64,000 nucleotides of DNA from Pagrus major (GCF_040436345.1 NC_133218.1:28354710-28418709), one strand, 5' to 3'; shown: positions 36,401 to 49,564, counted from the stretch's first letter. Notes: generated by a model from the letters alone, not told the origin. Numbers and translations: made by a program.

Positions 36401-39400
36401 TACTGTTGAGTGCACTATATCTACCCTCCATCAAATTTATTTGGGTGTTCGGATTCTGAGTGGATAAATGTACACTCGTGTCCAAAATCTCCACTCACTG
36501 CTCACTAGAGTAAACTACTGAGTGTGTGGTGAGTCAGTTGGGAACAAGGGACTGATTTCAGACACAGCGAGGGTCATCACAGCCAGTCAGAAGCAGGTCA
36601 GCAGGTGCAGCACATGCAGAGCAAACTGGTAACAAATTAAAGCTAACTCCTGTCTGACTGCAAACATCTGTAGTGATCGCCGCTGACCGACTGTGATGAA
36701 ACGCAGACAGCTGTAGGAATCAGTTCGTCTAGGGTGTGTGATAGCTTTCACGTTCCTGCTCGTGCTTTAGACCTGAGCAGTGTCAGCTGCATTAAGGTAA
36801 AAACACAGCCAAGCAGAGAATCACAAGTTACACAACAGTCTCTACATGAATGCACTGAGGCACTGTATGAAAATTACTGACTGAACTTTAACTCTGCAGA
36901 GTGTGTCATTTATCACTGTCCGTAGGCAAGTCCAACCTTTTTCTTATTCTGCATATTAACAGGAAGCAGAACTTAAGTAAACTGTCAGTGACTGGTTTTG
37001 GTTCAACAAATAAAGAAAGACTGGAATATTTGGTAAACAACATCAATCCTTATGTTTGCCGTAGGTTTGGACAATTGTTGATTCCACTGCTATTGTGCAA
37101 ATTGTTGACTGTGTGAATATTAACATATTAAAAGGACCTGCTCACCCAAAAATGAAAATTCAGTCATTATCTTCTCAACCCCATGCTGATGGGAAGTCTG
37201 GTGAAGTTTCAAAGTCCACAAAACATTTCTGGAGCTTCACAGTAAAACAGCGTAACAGCATTCTCCTAAACAACTGAAGTAGATGGGGACTTGATTTAAA
37301 ACATTAAAAAAACAGTGGGAAAAACATTAAATGACATACAGCTCATCTGTGGTAATCCAAGTCTCCAGAAGCCCAGAGATCCCAAATTGATTTGAATAGA
37401 TTTTATCTACACCCCAAGCTTGGCCAAACATGGAGGGTGTAAATAACATCTTTTTAAATCAATTTAGGATCTCGGCGCTTCCGGTGAATTGAATTACTCC
37501 AGATGAGCTGTATGGAGCCATTTTGGTTTTTTTCTTTTAACAGTTCACATCTACTTCAGTTGTTTAGGAGAGTGCTGCAACTCTGTTTTGCTGTGAAGTT
37601 CCAGAAATGTCTTTTGGACTACAAAACTTCACAAGACTTTCCATCAGCATGCCGAGCGTGAGTAGAAAATGACTTCTTTTGCACCTTTAATTATTTTGTA
37701 TAATGAGCTGGACTAATCAAATATTACCAGATAGTGCGGGGCGGGTGTTGCAATTTGTCTCTTAAATATCAATAATGCTGGAAAGGGCTTTTTAAAAAAG
37801 TGAAACTGGTCGTTTAACCCCACCCTCTCTAGGTCAATAATTTTCACACAGTCCCTAAATGCTACAGTGACTGTTAACTGTTAACTTGTGGCTCTGTTTG
37901 TTGCCATATAAAACCTCTCAGTGATACGAGCGGGAAGGCCCCGCTATACTCTACTCATTCTAACTCAATGTGAACAATAACGACTATCTTACTGTCAGTG
38001 TTACTGCATATAAACTGACTACCGGAGACAGGAGCATTATTCCTAGTAGCATATGTATGTTTGTGTTTGTGTGAGTGAATAGATAATGTAGTGTATGATT
38101 AATTCAAAATGTTTCTTCAGTATCTATTAAAGTATAACTGATAATATTCAGATAGTTCACTGACCAGCTGAACCAGAAGATTCAGAGGAAACATTTCTTA
38201 ATTTAGAACAAACCCAGCAAAGTTGTCTACAAAGGATTAAACTACAGATCGTGAAACATGTTGCAGTGGTCTTTATGAATCCCAGCACTCTGCTGATGAG
38301 GATCATGTTTCAGTAACTAAAGCACCAAACCAGGCAGTCCAGTTTCACCTGACCCTGTGGCTGCTCTCTGCGCTGTAAAAACCATCTGAATATTGTGTGC
38401 AAAAAAACAGGAATGTTCCTTTAAGTTAAGTCAATTTTTTCATTCTGTCAAAAGCAATCGTGTGTCAGCATGTGCGTGTGTACGTGCATGTCTGTCCTCA
38501 GAAGGAGATGTCCTTGACAAGCTTGTACTGGTGCTCTGTGTCTGTGCTTGCACACTTAACAAATGACATAGCAAGTGTTCTGGTCTGATTTAGCAGATCC
38601 TTATCACTGCACGCAGGAGCAGGGATAAAATCAGGAGGGCAAAAATGACACGTGGAGGTTTCGAGGGAGCAAAATGGACAGATGAATGGATGATTGGATG
38701 GTATAAAAGATACAAACAGAAGGGAGGAAAGAAGGAGGAAAGAAAGGAAGGAAGGAAGAAAGGATGTCAATACATCAGTATTCTAAGTGGGCCCGGTCAC
38801 ACTGAACACTTTAAGTGACTTTAAACATCACAAGCACAGCAGTAAGAATAAATAAAAGGCAGTAAAACACAGAAATCTGATTTCAGGCTGCCAGGATTAC
38901 ACTGCCATCAGATTTCTTCAGTCTGGATATATTTCCCTCCAAGCGAATGAGTAATGAGAAGAGGTGTGGAGGAGAAGCAGGCAAAGGTAATGTGGACAGA
39001 TAGATGAGACAACTAGAGCAGACAAAAACCGGCATTTCAGGTGAAGTGGGCACAGTACTATGCGATCAACACGAGAGATAAAAGCCTGGAAAAAAAAGCT
39101 TTATGTACACTGACAGTAGTCTGAGGAGAGATATTTCTAATTAGCTGGCACATGATTTGATTTTAAATCAGTGGCTCTGATCAGAACCTTTTAAATTCTT
39201 CTTTACCTTTCTCAGCTACAACAAAAATAAACTCTGACTGGAAATAACAAGTGTAAGCAGGGTCTGTGTCCTACCAGCCTACAAAAACCACCTTTAGACC
39301 ACCTTTAGAGCAGCAAAAAACATTCACAACCAATCACAAAGAGGATGGAACAGATTTAAACCAACGGGAGAGGGGAGGGGAGGGAGGGACCGTGGTGACT

Positions 39401-42400
39401 GGTAAACAATGGGGTGAGGAGGTATCATAAGGCATCAATGAACCAGCAGGTCTCATAATGACTGATGGAGAAACGGAGCAATATACACCGACTGTGGTGC
39501 AGTAGTGAACAACAGAACTTAGCATGCATGAAAATATCAGTCGTGTCATTTTTTAGATATGATAAACTGAGGATTGCAGGGTTTCCCCAAAGAAATTATT
39601 TAGAAAAATCCTGACGAATCTCATCTGTCATTTATTTAACAAACAGGTGAAGGCCTAAATAACAGCATTCAGTAGATACAGTATGGCATTGGCTGTGTGA
39701 AATTGGCTAGTTCCTCTGCTTCCTCTGGAGGTTAATGTTATGTTTAAGTGGAGGCAGCCTGTCTTTTCACCCAACTTATGGCAACTTTTGTATCAAGAAG
39801 AAGCTGTTACAATAGTGAAAGAAATCACAGCTAAAACATGACTGATTTCTCTTTTTTTTAAGGTTTTAACTGGGCAATAACAACTAGAGCCAGACCAAAA
39901 CATCAGTGATATTATCAGTCGACATTGGCTTATCAGAGATATATCGGTATTGGCCGATGTGAAAACTTTTTGGTTTTAAAGAACACGGTGCTGAAAATGA
40001 TGCTTGGGGTGATTTATAATTATTAAATTTCGAGGTAAGTTTACTGTTTCAGTTCACTGATGTCATTTAAATAAGGACAATAAGTTTACTGTTAAACTGT
40101 AAAATATCCTGCCTCCATTACATATTTTTTTTCATATTTAAGTGATTACTGCAAAAAACGTGTGTATACCAGCTGATATATTGATATCAGAATTTTTTAC
40201 TGCATATCGGTCGGGCTCTAATAACAATGTGCTATTTTAATGCAACTTTGGACTATGTTTTTCAACATGTAGAACATTTTTAGTGTATCTTTTTGCCATT
40301 TTATGAATAAATTGTGGCCGTCCTCCACTAATAGACCTTTATAAAAATTAAACCTGAGAATGTCTTAAGGAAGAGAGAAGAAGAAGCCATTTCACACAAC
40401 AAAGGACATGTATTTGATGACGTCAGTGACTGACTTATTAATCCCATCACACATTGCAATATCAGGTAAAAACCCTAAATCACTTCCGTTATAAGGTTTT
40501 ATACTGTAGAACATTTCGTGTTTGTGGGACACGCAGAAAAGTAAAAAGTTATTTCCTCGGGGAAACCCTGCAACAGTGATGAGGAAGACGACTCAAATCA
40601 TTTTTCCCAATGCTTTCTCCGGTTCTCTTCAAAACATTTTCAAACTAAACCATGCAGAACTCTTAATAAATGTGCACTTTTAAGTCATTATTAAAAATGA
40701 CGTAAAATGGCATATTTTTCAAGGATAAAAATGAGTCCTTTTATGAGATTCTTATATAATATTTGTTCAATGTTACAGTTGAAGCTCTTAACCTTACTTT
40801 GCTTAAAGAGGATTATGTTTGCTTTGGCAAATCAAAGAACAACTGCAGTTCAAAGGTTTTGCCAGAACAGCAGAGATGATTGAAGAAAGAACCGAGGAGA
40901 CACACGGGACAAAGTGATTTTCCTGTCATGGTTAGCGTGTGCTGTGTCTTCACAGGCAGTGTATCTTACCTTTGCTCCAGCTGCTTCATGGTGGCAGTGA
41001 TCTGATTGGTCTTCTCCTCCAGACGACTAATCATGTTGTTTTTCTTCTTCATCTCGTCATCAGACGACTGACAAATAAGAATTACCGGCTGTTGTTAGTA
41101 GTGATAATTACAGTGTATGTACTGTATGTGAGAAGAGAACAAGAGCAACCAGGTCAGGATGTGTGTGTTTGTACCTGCATCTTCTGGTACATTTCTACAT
41201 TGATGGCTTTGACTTCATCCAGCTGATGTCTCAGTCCGATCAGCGTGTCCTGTTGATAACAAACAAACACACTGTCATGTGACTGTTTCTAGTTTGTTAA
41301 TTAAGTAATTGAAGGACTTTTTTAAATTTTTGTATCTACTCATCCACTCTATCTATCTACTGGAGGTCTGTACATGATTTAACACACTGATAATTAGTGG
41401 CCAAGGAGTTTTCTTTGAAATATAATATACTGTATACGCATGAAAATGACTGAGAGCTACCTGCAAGCGAGCTGAAATATATTTAGGACAATGTGTATGT
41501 TGCATTGCATGATACAAATACTGCCATGTCACATGTCCTGTGGTCCTGTGCACTAATGATGCTGACATTACTCTCCAGCCTGACAGCTGATGTTGTTGGT
41601 GATGATATCAGCAGCCTCCTTACAATGATGCAAAAATACTGCTGGCATGGCAGCTGCTGTATGTCACAGCTTGGCTACAAATGTCAGCTGGTGCTGTTTA
41701 TGTGGCAGAGTTCACATATTGGTGGTGGAAGAGAGACGGGTACGGGAGCTGGCGAGGTATTACTGCTCTCTGTGTGTAGTTATTGGCCCCCCTTAGGGTT
41801 TGTTATCATGTGCTCCCTCGCTGTGATGACACTATGTCTGAAGAGCAACCACATCACTGTAAATGTTACTGAATATGTCTCTGTAAAAGTAAACTGATTG
41901 GGTCTTTTTTCATTAATTTCCAGTGTTGTGTGTTGTATTTCCTGTATATGCAAGTCATATTCTAGCTGACGTCTCTCTGTGCATTGTTGAATCTTCATGT
42001 TTTTCATTTCAGCTCTACAAATCTTTTGTAAATAAATCAGTGGCTAATAAGACAAGGTGAAAATGTGTCCTGACCTGTTTTTCATGAATATCTTTCTCCA
42101 GAAGTTTCATGGCCAGCTCCATTTCCTGTTTCATCGACACCTGGACTACCAGCTCATTCTCCACATCCTAAAAATAAAACCACAAGCATGTAAAGGAAAT
42201 TGTAGGTCACCATTTCAGATGCAATGATCCAGCTTTTATTAATTCCAATCGCGCGTACGCACGCACGCACACAGTCCCAGTCTGACCTGTCTGAGCTGAC
42301 ACTCCTCCTTCAGTTGTCGCCGAGCCTCATTGTACATCTCATCCAAACCCTGACGCGACTGTTTGTACGTGTCTCTCTCCACTGACACGTCGCCCTGGGT

Positions 42401-45400
42401 TACCTAGATTAATCCCACCAACAGGAAGAAGATGTCAGCCATATCATGCTTCAGCTACATCTGTTTTTAGTCAGGGCAAGTAATAACTGCTGGAATATTA
42501 ACAGCTGGATCTTCAGTTTTGGTTTCACTTTTAGCTGCAATGAAAACTTAAACCAAAAGATTGAATATTAAGACAGGTACTGATGTTTCTTTGGGTTTTC
42601 AGACAGCGATACATTTTTGTAATTTTGTGCTCGTGTGACTGTGACTGTGTACCTCCAATTGTTGTTGTGCCTTCATCAGAATGAGGCTGTTCTCACTCCT
42701 CAGCTGCTGATTTTCTTCCTGCAGTTTGATGATGTTGTTCTTGGCAATGGCTAACTGCACACACAAAAACAGAATAATTAGGCTGATCACCAAGAACAGC
42801 TTGACAATAATAACACTGACGCCAAGACTTCCTCTAAACATATTTGGCTCAATTATAATGTCAGATTTTATTATTGCTTTAAATGTAAGAGACATTTGCT
42901 TTTCAATCAAACAGACAAATCATGTTATAATCCTTTAGTGCTAAATCTAATACACAGGTATTTTATGCGTGTGTCTCACCTCCTCTATGAGTTTAGAGTT
43001 GGACTTCTCTAGATTGTCCACTCTGCCCTGAAGACCATGAACTGTGGAGCTAAATATACAAACGGAAACAGAGACAGAAATCATATTCAGCTTGCTTTTT
43101 AGTAGCTGCAGTGTTAAAATGTGTATCTTTGATAGACGTATACCACATCTTGTTTAGACACTGTTCAGTGGAGAACATATGTGACTTGTAAGAACTGTTA
43201 TTATGTTTATTCACATGTATAAAAAGCTGAACTGTCTCAACACAGACTGACAGACCCCAATCTGACTTTAAATAGAAGTCGTGCAATGGTTAGCTTAGCT
43301 TATGTTCATAGACAGCTCATCAAGGTTAGTAACTGACAATGTAATCTAATGTCATATAACATATTAGAGGTTTGTATACATAAAAGCCTTCCTAATTTAT
43401 GAACAAGCTGGTTTTAGCTCCATCACAGCTGCAAATTCTAAAGAAAGATTCACTGCACTTAACTCACATGAGATATCAAGTTTTTGAGATGAAAAACTGA
43501 AAGAGGAAATGAGGCTGACAGTCTGTGACTTTATTGAGTCTGTATGTGGGAACAGATGGGACAGAGTTGCACTTCTGAAGCGAGCAGATTGCATCAAACT
43601 TAAACTGAACATTCTTTTTATTTTAACATGCAATGAGGCATCTGGCCTTCTGCCTTTGAGTCAAAACAACAAAACACCAATTAAACATCAGAAAAACAAC
43701 AGATGTAAAACAAAATGTGAAGCAGAAATAAAGTGGAATGAATGCTTCTCTCAATCAGCAACTGATTAGATGCGACTAACACAACATTTTAAACGCACGA
43801 CTTCCATTCTTTGAAATTTCCTTGAGTTTTGTACCACCATCATCTCCAGGAACTTTAGGGAAAACCCTGCAGACAGGTCTGTTTCCAATAAATAAACAAA
43901 TGTCTTACTTGAGTTGCCGGTTCAGTTCCTCTACATAGTTCTTCTGATCCAAGATGGATGCTATCTGGCTATTCCTGTTACCATGGAAACAGACATAAAA
44001 CAGAGGACTGCGTTAGATTTATGGGGGGGGGGCTAAAATACCAAGTGTATTAAATGAGGCAGAGGGACAACAGAAAGATCATACCTCTCTTCACTCCTGT
44101 AATCATCAATGTCATTCTTCAAGTACATGGAGAAGTCGATCACCCCGACCTAAAAAAAACAAACAAAAAAGATTAAATGGGTAACGCTCGACTTGAAGAA
44201 GCTACAAACCACCAGAATATTTCCAAGAATTAGGGATCCTTATACTTAAGTAGTTGCTTGGTTACACCTACTTTGTTAAACTCATACAAACATGACGCTT
44301 ACTGTAAAAGTGAGTGTATACAATTAATATTCAATGCTGTGTGTATGCATTTCCTAATTGCACTTACTTGTCTGTTAATCATACACATGCAGAAATACTA
44401 CCACAGTCCACCACGGAGATAAAGTTTTAAAGAGATATTATACAGTACATCATTTAAAAAAAAGAGCAGAGCTTTTATTTTGATATTCAAATTCAAGTTA
44501 ATCGAATAATTTTCTGATCAAAAACTGTGAACAAAAATGCCAAACATATTCTAGTACCATCACTGTAAACTAAAAATATTTGGGGTTTTGGCCTCTGGGT
44601 TAGAACAAAACATGACAATTGATTTCACTGTGAGATCTGGGAAGTGTAGGTTATTTTTTCTCTATTTTGTGCATTTTATACTGTAACGAAAGATCAAAAC
44701 AACAAAATCATCATTTAATCAATAGCCCTAAAAAAGTAGTAACCAAAAAATCCCAGACTATTCATCCTAAAACACTACATGAGAGATCCTAAAAGTTTTG
44801 TCCCCTTGTTTTTCTTTCTTTTATTTTATAATCCTTTCATCTAGGATGGAATGAGACCATATTTACATTCCATGCCATTCCATGTAAAAATCTGTATGCG
44901 GTAATCTGTGTAATAGCTCGCCTTGTGATCAGAGAACGACTACATTTAATCAAACACAATTCCATCACGGTAAAACTATTTCAGTCACACTCAGTCAGGT
45001 GTGAACACAGTCTGTACAGAGTGTTTGCATTAGCGAGAAAATGTGTTTGCAGCCAGGACAAAGTCTCCACCAATGGAGTAGAAACGTGACACCACGGTGA
45101 CTGCTCTCTATCTGCCTGATGCAAAGATAACGAAACAGACCATTCTTATCTGCATTTCTGCTTCCCCAAACAAGAGTCACTGTCAGAGAAATTGGTTCAT
45201 GTCAGTCAATGAACTACTAGGCACAGGAAGTGGAGATAACATGTCAACATTTTAGTGCTGGGTGTAAATGTGTTTTCTTTTTGTCAATCGGTCAATAACT
45301 GTCTCAGAGCAGTGGTTACCTGTGAGTCCAGGTCCTCGCCTTTAACACACAGGTTAGCATCGATGACGTTCAGGCCCACCAGCAGGCCCACTATCACCGC

Positions 45401-48400
45401 GCCCTCTTCCTCCAGCATCAGAGCTGAATTCTCGTAGAAATCACTGAGGAGGAAGACACAACAGATTCTCAAACACTGAAGGAAGCTCCAGTAAAAGGGG
45501 AAAAAATGTGCTTTTATTTGAATGTTTTAGCTCTGTAGTGTTGATACTGTGGATGTGTTAGTATCAAAATATTTTCAGGCTCTTTGGAGCACTATGAAAT
45601 GTAACTATTTCTATTTATCTATCGTCTTTATGTGGGTCTCCATGTGTGCATGTGTGTATACCTGAGCAGGTCTTTTCTAGTGATGAGGAGTCGTAAGTAG
45701 TCGGCCAGCCGTTTCTGCATGAGAGCCAGACGCAACCAGGCTCTGGCCCTGCCTAATGGAGTCCTGGAAAACACACACACCAAAAAAAACACACAACACA
45801 GGTGATTAGATTAGATTTTAAGGGGATTTTAAGGGGGTTTTAAGGGTCGATGGCTCGTCTGGGCATCTTTAAACTGATCTTTGTTTTGTTTTATTGTTAA
45901 GATCTAGTTATATTCTTCTTTGACTTCAATCCAACTCGATAACCATGTTTTATTTAGCCTCTGTGTCATTCTTAATGCACAACACACTTCCCTTGCACTG
46001 TCCTGTCTCTAACCCTTGGGTCTGTACTTTGGTGTTGCAAAAACGCTGCTCTGCTACACATCCGTTGGTCTGACTCAGCACCACCAAAGGAAACGGACTC
46101 TGTTCTCCATCTAAAACAGCACATCTGTTCCCTATTTTGCTGCATCAGACAAGACCTGAATATTACTCACTTACTTGATTCCTCTGCTATGTAGTGACTG
46201 ATAACTGAATAACAAAGTAAAGCATGACATGGAAATTATGTGCATGAATGAGAGTGAGTAGAAGCCACTAGAGGAGACTACTTGAATATTACTGTAGGTT
46301 TTTGGAGGTAATACTTTAGCACCCACATGGGGCACTTTCATCACTCATGCTGTTAACTCAAACTGCTTGACACATCTTTGGAAAATGTGTCTACACTGGC
46401 TCTAACAGTTGGAGAGAGGAGGTGAGGCAGCAGCAGGAGGAAAGGAAGTGAAAGTAAATCACACTCCCTCTCACTTTCCCTGGCTCCTTACTTAAGTCCA
46501 GGCAGGTCTCGTACAGATGCTGAGATCTCTGCTGCTTCAGGACACAGTTTCTCCACCAGCTCCAGAGGACCCCACAGAGATTTGTTAAAGCCCAGAAAGG
46601 ACTTCTTCACTAGAGAGAGAAGAGACACAGAGGAAGAGAGACTTATACACACTGGCATATGAAAATCTAGGAATGACATCTTTTATGAGGGAAGCATCAC
46701 ACAAACACAATCGTGTATCTTAGACGTCTAATTTTAGTAATCTGGGATATAGCCGCACTGGCACAACACCCACAGCTGACACCACTTGAAACGTCTCTCT
46801 GCATCTTACCTCTGAGGCCATGTTTGAGACAGTGCTCCATTACAACAAAGAACTGCTGGAGAGGTGGGTAGTCTGAGTCCAGCGTTCGTCCAAAGCTCAG
46901 AGCCGACTCGATCAGGCCTTTGATGCTCAGCTTGGCCATGTTGAGCAGGTTGGCTCGCTCCATGGTCATGGGGTCCCGCAGGGCTGCAGGACAAAAGACA
47001 CACACAAACACTTTGACTTAGTGATGTGTAATACATCCTTTATCTTAAGAATGCTGTGTTAAGTATACTCTGGGTACTCTGACAGGGGCAGCATAAGAAA
47101 AGACAACAACTCTGATGCATTATTCGTTTATTTACAGTGCAGTCACACAACCTCAACACAACACCCCAACAAGGGGAGGAAGAGTCCAAACTATCACAAC
47201 AGAATTTCAATGATAAATCTCTGTACTTAGTAATAACATTCTCCCACACCAAGAAATTATTAATTAGTTTAGAAATAATTACTGAGACACTCACATACCC
47301 ACATTTTTCAGACATCACTCAAACGTTATAGAAATCTGTATGATTTGTAGCTGTTAACATATAAAGATAAAATTGTGTTATAGTGGCAAATCCAGTGTGC
47401 CAGTACTGCAGCTCTTACTGCCTTATAACAGACAAAAAAGAAAAGAAATAGTAATTTAAGTTTCCATGATAGAAAAAATACTATTGAACCACAGAGGTCT
47501 GGTTTCACATGTATTACATGTGGACCTCTGGGTTAACGTGTAGCCAAACACCAGAACAGGACGGAACAATGACAGCTGAAAACATGCAGAGATGTTGCCT
47601 AGCATTGTTAAAGAGCTTTAATGGCGCTGGCAGGTTGGCCCACAGGCAGAGACAAATCAACAGATGATTTCTTGGGAGTAGCATAAATGTTGGGTGCCTT
47701 TGGGTAGTAAGACTTGTGGATACTGAGGAAAAAACAGTAACCCTTTGACTGCCTGTGTGCTGAGGATATTGACAAGGTGATGGTGAGTTTTAATGCAGTT
47801 ATGAGGATTTTAAATTGTCCTTAAAATGTTGTTCTAGTAAATGAATTCCCTGTGTTGTCATTAAAAGAAAATAAAACAATCTGGGGTGTGAACTATCAGG
47901 AAGCACTGAATGCCTGGAACAACTGTCAGCAGTTTGTGATGATTCAGTTTTTACATAATTCAAACCAAGCCTGTGAGGGATGCTGGCTGATGGGCACACT
48001 GACGAGAGAAGAGCTCTGCTAAAACGACAAAGATGACTGACAGAAAACTGAACAGCAACTGTTATGATAACTCATGAATAATATGATTCACTTGTCAAGG
48101 AAAAACGCCAAACCTTTGCTGGTTCCAGCTTATTAAACATGAGCGTTTGTTACTTTCCTCTGAATCTATTTGGGTTTTGGACTGTGAGTCCCTTTATGAT
48201 GGGAGTCAAACCAAATCAACGGCGTACAAAACACAGTGCAAACCCCAAGGAATACAGACTGAGCATTATTTCCATTTGCAGGTAGGTGCAGCAGGTGATG
48301 CTTCTGGGAGTTGCGTAGTGTGGCAGTATAAAACAACAGCAGCACAGCTAACATTAACTGAAGAGGATGTGCCATCACAGCAGCTTGGATCTATGAAAAA

Positions 48401-48660
48401 TCAATTGCCCACACACAGACAGGGTGGTGAGGTAATATTAGCTGTGAAAGAGAGAGGAGGGGATGCTAGGTTTGTCACACTAGTGCATCTACACACATCA
48501 GCTGAAACTATTAACTGTGAATGAATGATTAATTGTCCCTGAACATCTCACATGGGGGATTAGTCTGTGCTAGTGGACTGATGCTCGGTCACATTTCCTC
48601 ATGAGTCCCTGGAGCAATCAGTTACTGGGTGTCATAAGACCTGTTGTTATTAACCAGAGA

Positions 48661-48704
<44 letters not shown>

Positions 48705-49043
48705 CCTATCCGTTCATGATCATACTCTACCTTGCACGGCCCAGTCCCCGGGCAGAGACGTCCTGTGCTCCGACACTTTGGGCAGGACATGAATGCTCCC
48801 TGAAATGGTTTCTGATGCTTTCCTGGCCAAAGCGAAGATAGGAGCCTGCCATCGTCCGTCTCCTCCACCACCACCTCCACCTCCACCTCCTCCTCCTCCT
48901 CCTCTCACTGTGCTGACACTGTTAGCTTTATCCCCAGCACCAGACTTCTCCTCCTGCAGCCTCAAAATCCCAAACATCTGAGTTTTCTCCTTGCTGCTGT
49001 CCGCTTCAGACAGACCCAGCTCGTGGTCTGCGGGCGATGCCAT
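33491..49043 (-). CDS. rufy2: RUN and FYVE domain-containing protein 2
   Basis: RUFY2 is an endosomal/Rab effector-type protein. Eighteen exons on the minus strand: 49043-48731, 46983-46810, 46609-46492, 45763-45662, 45443-45320, 44149-44085, 43974-43909, 43049-42980, 42754-42653, 42403-42287, 42167-42075, 41249-41175, 41067-40970, 35285-35166, 34793-34664, 34558-34464, 34052-34004 plus 33803-33723, and a final exon 33634-33491, which makes nineteen in total. They give 711 aa. The RUN domain spans about residues 112-290 ([40 protein letters not shown]). Coiled coils follow at about 300-635. A C-terminal FYVE finger has WLKD, RRKHHCRNCG and RVC. The N-terminal exon carries a 14-Gly run. The start at 49043 follows the family-like MASPAD peptide. 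Wording matches RUFY2 better than RUFY1 or RUFY3. Confidence 0.93.
37128..37690. mobile_element. Fold-back (long inverted repeat) non-autonomous DNA element
   Basis: The left arm (from AAAGGACCTGCTCACCC) and the reverse complement of the right arm (from AAAGGTGCAAAAGAAG) match for about 160 bases, sharing CATTTCTGGA, CTTCACAG and the 20-base CTCCTAAACAACTGAAGTAG. Between them is a roughly 200-base core that is itself partly palindromic (AAATTGATTT/AAATCAATTT, ATACAGCTCATCTG/CAGATGAGCTGTAT). It lies in a large RUFY2 intron. No coding capacity; a MITE of the fold-back kind. Confidence 0.8.
38498..38606 (-). CDS. rufy2: Alternative 3' terminal exon of RUFY2 (short, FYVE-less form)
   Basis: The acceptor GCGTGCAG at about 38607 joins in phase (AG|T) to the exon ending at 40970. 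It encodes [16 protein letters not shown] and a further tail ending DISF, then stops at 38498-38500. This resembles the C-terminus of the short RUFY3 isoform, which I recall as SEKDLVKQAKTLNSA-like, and both follow the same LEQ position. The resulting protein would be 541 aa, keeping the RUN domain and first coiled coils and losing FYVE. Other frames here show no conserved sequence. Confidence 0.75.
39885..40220. mobile_element. hAT-type MITE with 8-bp target-site duplication
   Basis: It begins TAGAGCCAGACC and ends GGTCGGGCTCTA, which are imperfect inverted termini. The flanks ATAACAAC (39877-39884) and ATAACAAT (40221-40228) form an 8-bp duplication with one mismatch, as expected for hAT elements. 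The interior repeats ATATCGG/CCGATA words characteristic of a common fish family. It is 336 bp, non-coding, in a RUFY2 intron. Confidence 0.8.
44478..44735 (-). mobile_element. Degraded hAT-like element in a RUFY2 intron
   Basis: CAAGTTAATCGAATAATTTT, TTTGGGGTTTTGGCCTCTGG and AGATCTGGGAAGTGTAGGTT, with a closing ATTTAATCAATAGCCC, follow in reverse the order of the element family seen at 53075-53432. The ends are uncertain. Confidence 0.45.
48662..48702. repeat. (CA)n microsatellite in RUFY2 intron 1
   Basis: About 40 bases of CA repeat (TG on the gene strand), roughly 30 bases downstream of the first RUFY2 donor at 48730. Confidence 0.95.
48863..48904 (-). repeat. rufy2: Coding GGA/GGT triplet repeat: 14-Gly run in RUFY2
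   Basis: Fourteen consecutive Gly codons, five GGA followed by alternating GGT and GGA, lie between SVSTVR and DGRWQAP in the first RUFY2 exon. The mix of synonymous codons shows it is not a fresh pure-triplet expansion, but the GGA part is likely to vary in length. Confidence 0.9.
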
Positions 49044-49560
49044 GTTCACGTACCCCAGAAATCGGTCCAGCTAACTACAACCGGTGCGGCTCGGTGCCAA
49101 AACAGCCAGGTTCGTACGGCTTGCTAGCCGTTTAGCGAGGTGTTAGCTTGATGGACAATTCACCGGGCGACCATTATGACGACCGCAGCGTGGAAAATAC
49201 CTGTGATCCCACCGGCCGAGGCTGTGACAGCTCCCGGCTAAAGTCAACAATCGACCGTCGTTACGTCCCCGGGCTGAAGCGTAGGCGTCGGGCTACATGG
49301 TGAGCGCTAGCAGCGGTGGCTATGCTTCAGTAAAGAAGTGTTTTTTCCGCACATTTCGGAGGTTGTAGAGATTTGTTTACACCCAGCACACCTAACCGAT
49401 AGTTGGCTCCAGACGCTGCCGCTGCACCCTCCGGAGGGGCGGTGTCAAAAGGCTCACAAGACACACAAAAGGAGGCACTACGTAATGATTTTAGTGGCCG
49501 CCGTGTTGTGGACGTGCCGCCCCCTGCTGCCGGAAGTGAGAACTGCAACGCTGCCTGCAG
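49044..49560 (-). promoter_or_regulatory. rufy2: RUFY2 promoter and 5' leader
   Basis: A GC-richer, CpG-containing block directly upstream of the RUFY2 ATG, with GCTAGC/GTTAGC words (about 49120-49150) and CCGGAAGTGAG (ETS type) at about 49530. No other gene starts here. The long TG microsatellite at 49568 marks its outer edge. Confidence 0.55.
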
Positions 49561-49564
49561 GTAG

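Noticed and set aside
37128-37690. Fold-back element as a CRISPR-like or regulatory array
   Set aside because: It is a single inverted pair, not a repeat-spacer array, in a vertebrate intron.
41493-41897. 134-aa open frame in a RUFY2 intron
   Set aside because: Antisense to the gene, no domain, lies between two well-supported RUFY2 exons.
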